Shown: piece by piece, positions 27,023 through 33,656 of the stretch
Layout of the letters: each line of letters begins with the position of its first letter
How positions within the stretch are numbered: position 1 is the stretch's first letter
DNA from: Candidatus Woykebacteria bacterium RBG_13_40_15
Lineage (GTDB): Bacteria; Patescibacteria; Microgenomatia; Woykebacterales; RBG-16-39-9b
DNA: 38,563 nucleotides
NCBI GenBank assembly: GCA_001816655.1
Contig: MHCP01000011.1
Span: 1 to 38,563 of the forward strand
Reading direction: 5' to 3'
The notes under the pieces: model-generated
Database searches by the model: none
What the model was told of the DNA's origin: nothing
Seen by the model: the letters and a program-made list of their open reading frames with translations, nothing else
Program-made: the position numbers and the translations under genes

Positions 27023-29251
27023 TCCTACTAATTTACCGAGTATTTCCTTCTCTGATAATACCCCAACCACTACCCTTTTGATAATCCCCTTTCTATCGAC
27101 AAAGTAGTGCGTTGGCAGATTTTGTAAATTAAAGGCTTCAACTGTTTCCCCATCTTTATCTACAAGTACATTTATCTCATACCCAGATATTTTTGAATAA
27201 ACTCTTATCTTAGCCGCGCTTTCAAACACAGAAATTGGAACCACGTTTATATCTTTATTCTTCTGAAGGGCGGTCAAAGCAGAAAATTGCTCTTTAGCTG
27301 GAGGCGCCCAGGTTGTAACAAAAGTAACGATGGTTGGCCTGCCTCGCAAATTTAATGAACTGGTTTCTCCTCCACCTACAGACGGCAATAAAAACGAGGG
27401 CACTTCTTTTTCGATCAGGCTTTTATTTTCTAAACTCGTCTTTAGCTTTAGATCTGTTTCGATATTAATTTTTTGAACCGATAGACTCGGTAAGGAAACA
27501 GCGATTGGCCCTAATTTTAATTTAAAAGTTTCCGCCAAGTGTAAATCGGTAATAAGTGGGATAGATTGTTTCGTTTCAAAAATATCACTAACCAAGGTTT
27601 GGTAGTCCGCGGCTTGCACTTTTAAGTAGTACTTTCCAACCGGAACAAACAGTTTGAAATTGCCTTCTTTATCGGTTACTTGAGGATTCTCCTGACCGTA
27701 AGGAGCACCGTCCCAAACCACCCAGTTATTCGAATCTGGCTCAAGGTAGTAAAGGGCCACTCTCGCCTTCTCGATTGGCCGATTATTTTTTCCTCCTAGC
27801 ACTCTGGGGCTCTCACTGACAAAAACTGTGTTCAGACTTCGTTGAAGCTTGTTACCGGCACCATCAACGGAATTTGCGGTTAAGTTGTAAGTTCCCGGTT
27901 TTTTGAAGCTTAAAATTCCCGACCAAAGACCGCTGTCAGCAGATTTTGTCAGAGAAAACAGACTACCGGCGCTTTTATCATTATTAATATCCTTAGCAGA
28001 AAGGTTAATACTAGTTGGCCCGCCAACTGCTGATAGAGTAATTTTTTGATCAACTCCGGTCAAGGAAACAAGAACGCACTGCTCACTTGGCTCGAGTACT
28101 TGCGGGCCAATAGAAACTACGTTGCCCCCAACTATCGGAGGCAGCTGATCAATAATTAGAGTAACTTTATTCGAATCCGCCGTGTTACCGGAGGTATCAG
28201 TGGCACGCGCAAGAGTAATATAATTTCCATCCTCTAAATTTTGGGGGGTAAATTCAAAGGAAACTTTCTTCCCACCAAGACCATCAACTTTGTCAGCCGG
28301 CAGCCAATTTCTTCCGTCGTCGGTCGAATATTCAATGCTAAAAATACCAGCATTATCCTCGGCCTCACCTTCTATTTTGGGGGCTTCCTTGAATGGGCCA
28401 TTTGGGACGGTAGAAATTCTAATTGTGGGTGGGGTTTTCTCGGTTTGTTTCAGAGATTTCTTTGTCAGAAAACCTACCGATGGGGCTACTGGACTTCCCA
28501 AAGTCGGGGTAAGAAAAGTGTTGTCTTCAGAGTAGCCGCTGTTACCTGCTACGTCTGTGCTTTCGATAGTAAAATGGTAGGCTGTGTCTACGCTTAAGTT
28601 TGTTAAAACAATGCTGTGGTTTAACGTAGGCGTAGGATTGCTCTTTTCATTTCCATAGTTGTCATCAAGGCCATAGTAAACCGTAGAAGTTGCCGGCTCG
28701 TCAGTCGTCCAGGAAATGGTAATCGAGTTAGAAGTCAAGTTTGATAAACTAATGTTATAAATCGTTGGCGGCGTTGTATCTGGTGCCTCGCCACTAATTT
28801 CTGTACCTAAATCCCCACTGCAACTAAGGGGGTTCGCCCCGTTTGGATCATCAGAAGCTTCTACAGTCCAATTAGCTGCTGGAGCTTGAGAACTACCCGA
28901 TGTGGCTTGGACGATAAAGGAGAGGCTCTCTGATGGGTTTAGGGCCCCTTCCCGTAGTGTTACTGTAATATCAGTGAAGTTAACACTCCACCCATTAACC
29001 TGATAACCTCCAATTCTAAAGTTTAGGGAAGGCCGGGTCACTTTTATCCACCGGATTGTATTTAAATCTGTATTATTTATCTGAAACTGAAAATCGGTTG
29101 TACTTGTTGGGGCTACGCTGTGAGGTAAGACACTAGCTGTACAAGAATAGATATTGGCGTAAGCTTTCGGCCAACTAACCCAATTAAACTGTAACAAAAT
29201 CAATAGGGTTACAAGTAACAGCGTTAGTGTTTGTTTACGTAACTTGGGCAT
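27017..29251 (-). CDS. Secreted FnIII/Ig-like protein with a cysteine-less thioredoxin-like domain
   Basis: A 744-aa protein. Signal peptide (1-33), an N-terminal beta domain, an FnIII domain (~165-255; TPPTIYNISLSNLTSNSITI, WTTDEPATSTVYYG), Ig-like repeats (APKIEGEAEDNAGI, LARATDTSGNTADS), a carboxypeptidase-regulatory-like domain (~495-580; VTDKEGNFKLFVPVGKYYLK) and a C-terminal TlpA/AhpC-type thioredoxin fold (~630-744; GRPTIVTFVTTWAPPAKEQ, LPTHYFVDRKGIIKRVVVG). In active relatives the segment reads WCxxC; here it is W648-A-P-P-A, so both redox cysteines are replaced, while the cis-Pro loop LPTHY is kept. Disulfide chemistry is thus excluded; a binding role is the likely alternative. A terminator separates it from the upstream LysM/M23 gene. 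Confidence 0.85.
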   Translation of the reverse strand: MPKLRKQTLTLLLVTLLILLQFNWVSWPKAYANIYSCTASVLPHSVAPTSTTDFQFQINNTDLNTIRWIKVTRPSLNFRIGGYQVNGWSVNFTDITVTLREGALNPSESLSFIVQATSGSSQAPAANWTVEASDDPNGANPLSCSGDLGTEISGEAPDTTPPTIYNISLSNLTSNSITISWTTDEPATSTVYYGLDDNYGNEKSNPTPTLNHSIVLTNLSVDTAYHFTIESTDVAGNSGYSEDNTFLTPTLGSPVAPSVGFLTKKSLKQTEKTPPTIRISTVPNGPFKEAPKIEGEAEDNAGIFSIEYSTDDGRNWLPADKVDGLGGKKVSFEFTPQNLEDGNYITLARATDTSGNTADSNKVTLIIDQLPPIVGGNVVSIGPQVLEPSEQCVLVSLTGVDQKITLSAVGGPTSINLSAKDINNDKSAGSLFSLTKSADSGLWSGILSFKKPGTYNLTANSVDGAGNKLQRSLNTVFVSESPRVLGGKNNRPIEKARVALYYLEPDSNNWVVWDGAPYGQENPQVTDKEGNFKLFVPVGKYYLKVQAADYQTLVSDIFETKQSIPLITDLHLAETFKLKLGPIAVSLPSLSVQKINIETDLKLKTSLENKSLIEKEVPSFLLPSVGGGETSSLNLRGRPTIVTFVTTWAPPAKEQFSALTALQKNKDINVVPISVFESAAKIRVYSKISGYEINVLVDKDGETVEAFNLQNLPTHYFVDRKGIIKRVVVGVLSEKEILGKLVGL

Positions 29252-29278
29252 TACTTATATTTTATTACAGCTTTGTTT

Positions 29279-29300
29279 AAAAAACCACTCACAGAGTAGG
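29279..29300 (-). terminator. Intrinsic terminator after the LysM/M23 gene
   Basis: On the minus strand CCTACTC, loop TGT, GAGTGG, followed by TTTTTT: a 6-bp stem with one bulge and a six-base U-tract. It lies about 40 nt past the stop at 29341. Confidence 0.6.
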
Positions 29301-29340
29301 CTAGCTTTTATCTATTTATTTTTGGAAAATACAGGTAAGC

Positions 29341-30549
29341 CTAGAAGAGAGATAGTGGATTTATAGCATTTCCACCGCGGCGGACTTCGAAATGAAGGTG
29401 GGGACCGGTACAGCGGCCAGAGCAACCTACCGCACCGATTAATTGCCCCCTGCTTACAGACTGGCCAACTGAAACCTTAATAGCTGATAGATGAGCATAG
29501 GCCACAGTATAACCCTCGCCATGATCAATTAGAATATAGTTACCAAATCCATATCCTTGATAACTAAGCGACGCAACTTTCCCTTCCCTAGCAGCATAAA
29601 CCCCAGTCCCGTATGGAGCGGCAATGTCTACTGCCGGATGCCACCACGATGGGTATTGGCTTATACCTCCACCCGGCACTGGCCAAGAGAAAAAACCACC
29701 CCCAGATGCGTAATAAATCGGGTTGTTTGTAGCTGGGGCATAAGGATAGGTTACTGGTGCGGGCTTTACCCCACCTGGAACTATCAAAGTCTGCCCAGCC
29801 TTTATCGAAAGTGTGTCGTCTATGTAATTAAAGGGGTAGTCAACAATCGTTTGCTGGTCAGCACTATATTCTTTGGCAATAGAGGCTAAAGTATCTCCAC
29901 TTTTTACTTTGTAGACGACCCCAGTAACTGGTGGGACGGAAATTGTATCGCCTGGTTTTATACTATTTTCATCAGAAATATCATTTGCCCATTTGATGGA
30001 AGCTACCGAAACATCGAATTTTTTCGCGATTCCTGATAGGGTTTCACCACTTACAACTTTATAACTTAATACTTCGGAGCGGGGCCTCCCGCTTGGTATT
30101 ATTGTCTCAGGCGTGTTTGTTGCCGCTAAAACCAGATCTCGAGTAAAGTCTTTTGGTGCTACTTTACTACTAAAAAGACTACTAACAATTAAGGCTATAG
30201 AGGCAATACCAATCACACCACCATGGACAGTGGGTCTAAAAAGTAAACCCCTTCTCCACATCAAAACACTTACCAAAGTATCTTTCCCGCCTTCAAGCAG
30301 ATAAACAGAGTCTACTAATTTTTTCCGTATATAACCTAAGTAGCAGAACAGGAAAACTATTGCTTGACAAGAAACGACTAACGTGGAAAATAAGAGATTT
30401 CTGATACTTAAGCTAAAGTTAACTAGACGGCTGAAAAAATTGACGCTAACAGCCGGCTTTGCAATATCGCCATTAATAAAATCATATTCGTAGGTGGTAT
30501 AAGTAGAGTAATATGTAGAGTCGCCTTCCGTTTGACTTGTATTTGTCAT
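29341..30549 (-). CDS. Membrane-anchored LysM / M23 metallopeptidase (murein hydrolase)
   Basis: A 402-aa protein. Two hydrophobic helices (~48-75 and ~107-127) anchor it; two LysM domains follow (~162-206, YKVVSGETLSGIAKKFDVSV; ~212-257, YKVKSGDTLASIAKEYSADQ), then an M23 domain (~288-400) with all zinc and catalytic residues: H304-x3-D308 (HPAVD), H353 (YAHLS) and H384-x-H386 (HLHFEVR). LysM binds peptidoglycan glycan and M23 enzymes cut peptide cross-links, so the product trims the cell wall during growth or division. The ATG at 30549 directly follows an in-frame TAA. The gene has its own strong promoter and a leader of about 110 nt with folded segments. Confidence 0.92.
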   Translation of the reverse strand: MTNTSQTEGDSTYYSTYTTYEYDFINGDIAKPAVSVNFFSRLVNFSLSIRNLLFSTLVVSCQAIVFLFCYLGYIRKKLVDSVYLLEGGKDTLVSVLMWRRGLLFRPTVHGGVIGIASIALIVSSLFSSKVAPKDFTRDLVLAATNTPETIIPSGRPRSEVLSYKVVSGETLSGIAKKFDVSVASIKWANDISDENSIKPGDTISVPPVTGVVYKVKSGDTLASIAKEYSADQQTIVDYPFNYIDDTLSIKAGQTLIVPGGVKPAPVTYPYAPATNNPIYYASGGGFFSWPVPGGGISQYPSWWHPAVDIAAPYGTGVYAAREGKVASLSYQGYGFGNYILIDHGEGYTVAYAHLSAIKVSVGQSVSRGQLIGAVGCSGRCTGPHLHFEVRRGGNAINPLSLF

Positions 30550-30610
30550 TTATCCCCAAGCAACCAAGAGTAGTTAGCTGCCCAATTCTCTTTGTTGTGG
30601 GTACCCTCCT
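30550..30610 (-). promoter_or_regulatory. Structured leader segment of the LysM/M23 gene
   Basis: Downstream of the leader hairpin the mRNA reads AGGAGGGTACCCA, then a hairpin AACAAAGAG / CTCTTGGTT around a loop with GGGCAGCTAAC, then CTTGGGGATAAATG at the start codon. CCCA and TGGGG can pair around the hairpin. A strong AGGAGGG sits 50 nt too far from the start to serve it. The stretch looks like a cis-regulatory RNA of unknown class. Confidence 0.4.
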
Positions 30611-30621
30611 AAAGCCTGTCT

Positions 30622-30659
30622 AAAAACGCAAAAAGCTTAAAGGTGTCTTTAAGCTTCGC
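30622..30659 (-). terminator. Terminator-like hairpin in the LysM/M23 leader
   Basis: AAGCTTAAAG and CTTTAAGCTT form a 10-bp stem around a 4-nt loop (30633-30656). On the minus strand it is followed by TTTTTGCGTTTTT. It lies within the first 40 nt of the predicted transcript, so it may attenuate the gene. Confidence 0.5.
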
Positions 30660-30664
30660 AGAAA

Positions 30665-30693
30665 AGTATAGCACAGAGGCGCTCGCTTGTCAA
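30665..30693 (-). promoter_or_regulatory. Strong sigma70 promoter of the LysM/M23 gene
   Basis: Minus strand TTGACA (30688-30693), 17-bp spacer, TATACT (30665-30670). Predicted start near 30658. Confidence 0.75.
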
Positions 30694-30775
30694 AGGTTAG
30701 GTAGTATTAATTGATTGTTATATCAAACAAAATAAGGGAGTTAAATATTTAAAATTTGTTGCTAGATGTGTGCCT

Positions 30776-30838
30776 GTTCTAGGTTTTAGGTTTCAAATTT
30801 TACGCCCTAGACCTTAGAACTTAGAACTTAGAACATAA
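30776..30838. repeat. GTTCTAGG-type intergenic hairpin after rho
   Basis: GTTCTAGGTTTTAGGTTT and the right side (reverse complement GTTCTAAGTTCTAAGTTCTA) form imperfect arms around AT-rich sequence. It starts 5 nt after the rho stop and is of the same word family as 32262-32333. A repeat acting as an mRNA 3' end is possible. Confidence 0.5.
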
Positions 30839-30842
30839 ACCC

Positions 30843-32078
30843 CTATCCCATTTCTTTGTGCAAACTGTCAAGAAATTCTTCGTTAGAAGCTGTTTTTGCA
30901 AGCCTATCCAAGAAAAGTTCAGTTCTTTCCACCTCATTTAAGGTATCAAGCATCCGCCGCAGCCTCCAAATCTTTTGTAGGTGTGTAGAGTCAATCAAAA
31001 GCTCTTCATTTCGTGTGCCAGAACGTGAGACATCGATTGAAGGAAAGATTCTTCGCTCTGCTAATCCTCTATCGAGGTGAAGCTCCATATTTCCAGTTCC
31101 TTTGAACTCCTCGTAAATCAAATCGTCCATCCGGCTTCCAGTATCAATCAAGGCTGTAGCGAGGATAGTTAGAGAACCACCCTGCTCGAAGTTTCTAGCG
31201 GCGCCAAAAAAGCGCTTTGGGGGATAAAGAGCTGCAGGATCAAAGCCACCACTTAGAGTTCGTCCAGATGGCGGCAGAGCTAAATTGTAAGCACGACCAA
31301 GTCTAGTAATAGAATCAAGCAAAATTACTACATCTTGGCCTGCCTCAACTAACCTTTTCGCCCTCTCTAGGGAAAGTTCGGCAATTCTTGTTTGATGCTC
31401 GGCTGGATCATCGAAATTTGAGGAATGAACCTCACCTTTGATACTTCGAGTTAAATCTGTAACTTCCTCGGGGCGTTCACCAATTAAGACAGCCATAAGA
31501 ACCGCTTTTGGAAAATTAGTAGAAACACCATTTGCCATTTCCTTCAAAATCGTTGTTTTTCCAGCTTTTGGGGGTGAAACAATCATCCCACGCTGGCCAA
31601 AACCGACAGGGACGAGTAAATCAATAACACGTGTAGAAACAGGGGTTTTGCCAGTTTCTAGCTTTAGCAAGCGATTCGGATAAACTGGAGTAAGTTGTTC
31701 GAACCTAGGTCTTTTCGCTGTTTTTTCGACATCAAGGCTATTTACTTTAAGAACCCTTAGCATACCAAAATAGCGTTCTGTTTCTTTTGGAGGGCGCACT
31801 TCGCCTTCTACCTCATCGCCAGGCCTAATATCAAAACGGCGGATTTGAGATTGGGAAATGTAAATATCATCGGTACTTGGATTTAAACCATTAGCTCGCA
31901 AAAAACCATACCCTTCCGGCATTACTTCAAGAACGCCTTTTCGAGTCTCGCTTGATCCAGAAATAGACTCATGAGGTATTTCTATTTCTTTCTCTTCTTC
32001 AAGAACAACTTCAGGGGTTTCTTTTTTTGAATCTTCAGTTTTTTCTTCTTCTTTTGGAGTAGTTTTTGTTCTTGGCAT
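30843..32078 (-). CDS. rho: Transcription termination factor Rho
   Basis: A 411-aa protein. The ATG at 32078 (MPRTKTTPKEEE) is chosen over an upstream TTG that lies inside a palindrome. The usual N-terminal helix bundle is replaced by about 50 charged, E/K-rich residues. An S1/cold-shock RNA-binding domain follows (GVLEVMPEGYGFLRA, DDIYISQSQIRRFDIRPGD), then the hexameric RecA-type ATPase with Walker A PPKAGKTT, the GERPEEVTDL segment, Walker B VVILLDSITRLGRAYN, and the YPPKRFFGAARNFEQGGSLT and ATALIDTGSRMDDLIYEEFK segments. It is an RNA-dependent helicase that ends transcripts. A promoter at 32222-32250 gives a leader of about 135 nt, which fits the autogenous control known for rho in other bacteria. 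Confidence 0.97.
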   Translation of the reverse strand: MPRTKTTPKEEEKTEDSKKETPEVVLEEEKEIEIPHESISGSSETRKGVLEVMPEGYGFLRANGLNPSTDDIYISQSQIRRFDIRPGDEVEGEVRPPKETERYFGMLRVLKVNSLDVEKTAKRPRFEQLTPVYPNRLLKLETGKTPVSTRVIDLLVPVGFGQRGMIVSPPKAGKTTILKEMANGVSTNFPKAVLMAVLIGERPEEVTDLTRSIKGEVHSSNFDDPAEHQTRIAELSLERAKRLVEAGQDVVILLDSITRLGRAYNLALPPSGRTLSGGFDPAALYPPKRFFGAARNFEQGGSLTILATALIDTGSRMDDLIYEEFKGTGNMELHLDRGLAERRIFPSIDVSRSGTRNEELLIDSTHLQKIWRLRRMLDTLNEVERTELFLDRLAKTASNEEFLDSLHKEMG

Positions 32079-32094
32079 ACAAGTAGAATTTAGC

Positions 32095-32112
32095 CTGCCT
32101 GCCAACAGGCAG
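32095..32112. repeat. CTGCCTG/CAGGCAG palindrome in the rho leader
   Basis: A perfect 7-bp stem with loop CCAA, the same family as 14655-14675. It lies 17 nt upstream of the rho ATG, so it may affect ribosome access. Confidence 0.5.
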
Positions 32113-32221
32113 AACTTAATAATTAAGAATTAAGAACGAAAAATTAATTTCTTTATAATCAACGGTCAAAATTTCCATCGCTATTGGGAAAACAAAACTT
32201 GCGAGGTTAAAAATCACCCAC

Positions 32222-32250
32222 ATTTAATCACACAAAATAGCATTTGTCAA
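32222..32250 (-). promoter_or_regulatory. rho promoter
   Basis: Minus strand TTGACA (32245-32250), 17-bp spacer, TTAAAT (32222-32227). Confidence 0.6.
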
Positions 32251-32261
32251 CACTATTGATC

Positions 32262-32333
32262 TAGGTTATATGTTGTAGGTTCTAGGAAAAACCAATTTCA
32301 TACATCCTAGACCCTAGAACCTAAATCAAAATT
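32262..32333. repeat. TAGGTTCTAGG-type intergenic hairpin
   Basis: GATCTAGGTT and TAGGTTCTAGG on the left pair with CCTAGACCCTAGAACCTA on the right (reverse complement TAGGTTCTAGGGTCTAGG). It sits between the stop of the LPNTG gene and the rho promoter. Confidence 0.55.
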
Positions 32334-33477
32334 AGATCTTTCTCTTCAAAAAGAGAACAGCGTATCCTGCTGGAACACTACCTAAAAGCAATAGTAAACC
32401 TGCTCCAGGACCGGTGTTTGGAAGCTCCGGTGTAGGAGTTGGTAATACTTCAGGTTTAACTACCTTTACTTTGAAGGTAATAAATCTTTCAAATTCGAAG
32501 CAGCCTTTAATATTGCCCAGTGAAACACCGCTGCTTGTAAACAGCTTACTTTGGCCATTTACATCAGCTACAAGTACCCCACCACTAGTATCAGCGTGAA
32601 CAAAGGTTTTAGTTGTACCAGGAATGTATTCTAGACGACCAACAAAAGGTGTATTAACTATAGCTGTATCGCTAAGGGTGCTGAAATTGTCCCCTAAAAC
32701 AAAGGCACGGTTAGTAAAGCTTTGTGCTTCGGCGGTTGGAAGAGCGTCTTTAACAATTACGTTTTCTGCGACACTTCCAACAGGCTTGTTGTGAACCATA
32801 ATTCGATATTCCAAGATATCACCAGCGTTTGCATTCACACTCTCAGAAAAACCAGTGTTTTGAGTAATATTGTTTACCTCTTTCTTGGTTTCCATACTAA
32901 CAGCTGGTCTTGGAGTAGGAACGCTAGCGTCAACAATATCAGCATAGAAAACGTACCAGTGTTTGTGAATGCTTTCTCCACCATCAATTTTATTAATTTT
33001 CATACCTTGAGGGGTAATAAGTGGAGACAAACCATTTACATCTGGAATAGCTACACCAACACTATCTTGATAACCGTAAACTCTAGTACTACCAGCTCTG
33101 TAAATAAGCTTTTTGCCAGCTGGAAGGCTTATGTTTGAATCAGAATACATTGAAACTGTTTGATCAGTATCAAGTATAGCTCTGTTCTTAACGTTGCCAG
33201 TTTGATCAAATGGGAATTCGTCTCTTAAAAGACCATTGATATAAGTTGTCTCTGTTGGATTATATACGTAAATTCTGAAAATAACTGGTTTGGAACTATC
33301 TGAAATTATCAGATCTTGAGTATAAGAACCAATACCTTCTTGCTTAGCTTGCTTTATAAAATCTATTTGGCTATCGGCCCCTGCTTTACCTAAAAAGGGC
33401 ACGCTTACAGACCCAAGCATAAAAGCTAGGGTAAAAGCGACTATTGAACTAACCTTCAGAATCTTTTGATTTAACAT
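32332..33477 (-). CDS. LPNTG-anchored surface protein with conserved-repeat (DUF11-like) domains
   Basis: A 381-aa protein from the ATG at 33477 (MLNQKILKV). The upstream in-frame start at 33495 falls within the promoter and cannot be used. A signal peptide ending near LGKAGA precedes two similar beta domains: the first around VIFRIYVYNPTETTYINGLL, the second around ILEYRIMVHNKPVGSVAENV. Each ends with GYQDSVGVAIPDVNGLSPLI or HADTSGGVLVADVNGQSKLF. The end is a sortase signal: ELPNTGPGAG, a hydrophobic helix and KRKI. The product should be linked to a surface acceptor by a sortase, which is not in this window. The predicted transcript starts at or within 2 nt of the ATG, suggesting a leaderless mRNA. 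Confidence 0.85.
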   Translation of the reverse strand: MLNQKILKVSSIVAFTLAFMLGSVSVPFLGKAGADSQIDFIKQAKQEGIGSYTQDLIISDSSKPVIFRIYVYNPTETTYINGLLRDEFPFDQTGNVKNRAILDTDQTVSMYSDSNISLPAGKKLIYRAGSTRVYGYQDSVGVAIPDVNGLSPLITPQGMKINKIDGGESIHKHWYVFYADIVDASVPTPRPAVSMETKKEVNNITQNTGFSESVNANAGDILEYRIMVHNKPVGSVAENVIVKDALPTAEAQSFTNRAFVLGDNFSTLSDTAIVNTPFVGRLEYIPGTTKTFVHADTSGGVLVADVNGQSKLFTSSGVSLGNIKGCFEFERFITFKVKVVKPEVLPTPTPELPNTGPGAGLLLLLGSVPAGYAVLFLKRKI

Positions 33478-33485
33478 ATGGCGGT

Positions 33486-33514
33486 ATTTTAGCATACTCT
33501 ATAGGTCTTGTCAA
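33486..33514 (-). promoter_or_regulatory. Promoter giving a leaderless mRNA
   Basis: Minus strand TTGACA (33509-33514), 17-bp spacer, TAAAAT (33486-33491). Only eight bases separate the -10 from the ATG at 33477. Confidence 0.75.
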
Positions 33515-33551
33515 GTCCTTAGTAATAAAACAATAAAGATATGCTTAAAAC

Positions 33552-33593
33552 CCTTCTAAAACTAACCGATATTAACCGATTTTCTTTAGAAGG
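33552..33593. repeat. Perfect 9-bp inverted repeat at the edge of the GC-rich block
   Basis: CCTTCTAAA (33552-33560) and TTTAGAAGG (33585-33593) flank a loop containing a tandem TAACCGAT. It stands next to the hairpin at 33598-33635. An upstream regulatory fold or an element end are both possible. Confidence 0.5.
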
Positions 33594-33597
33594 ATTA

Positions 33598-33635
33598 GGA
33601 GCGAGGAACACTGGTTGTGTGTTGTTCCTCGCTCC
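33598..33635 (-). terminator. 13-bp hairpin after the GC-rich gene
   Basis: GGAGCGAGGAACA (33598-33610) and TGTTCCTCGCTCC (33623-33635) are perfectly complementary around a 12-nt loop. It lies 21 nt past the stop at 33657. There is no U-tract, so it may be an mRNA-stabilising or Rho-independent-like fold. Confidence 0.5.
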
Positions 33636-33656
33636 CTCCCATACATTCTGTCTGTC

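Noticed and set aside
30550..30610. c-di-AMP (ydaO-type) riboswitch before the LysM/M23 gene
   Set aside because: GGGTACCCA, CAGCTAAC and TTGGGG-TAAAT resemble its conserved words, but their order differs and the rest of the aptamer is missing.
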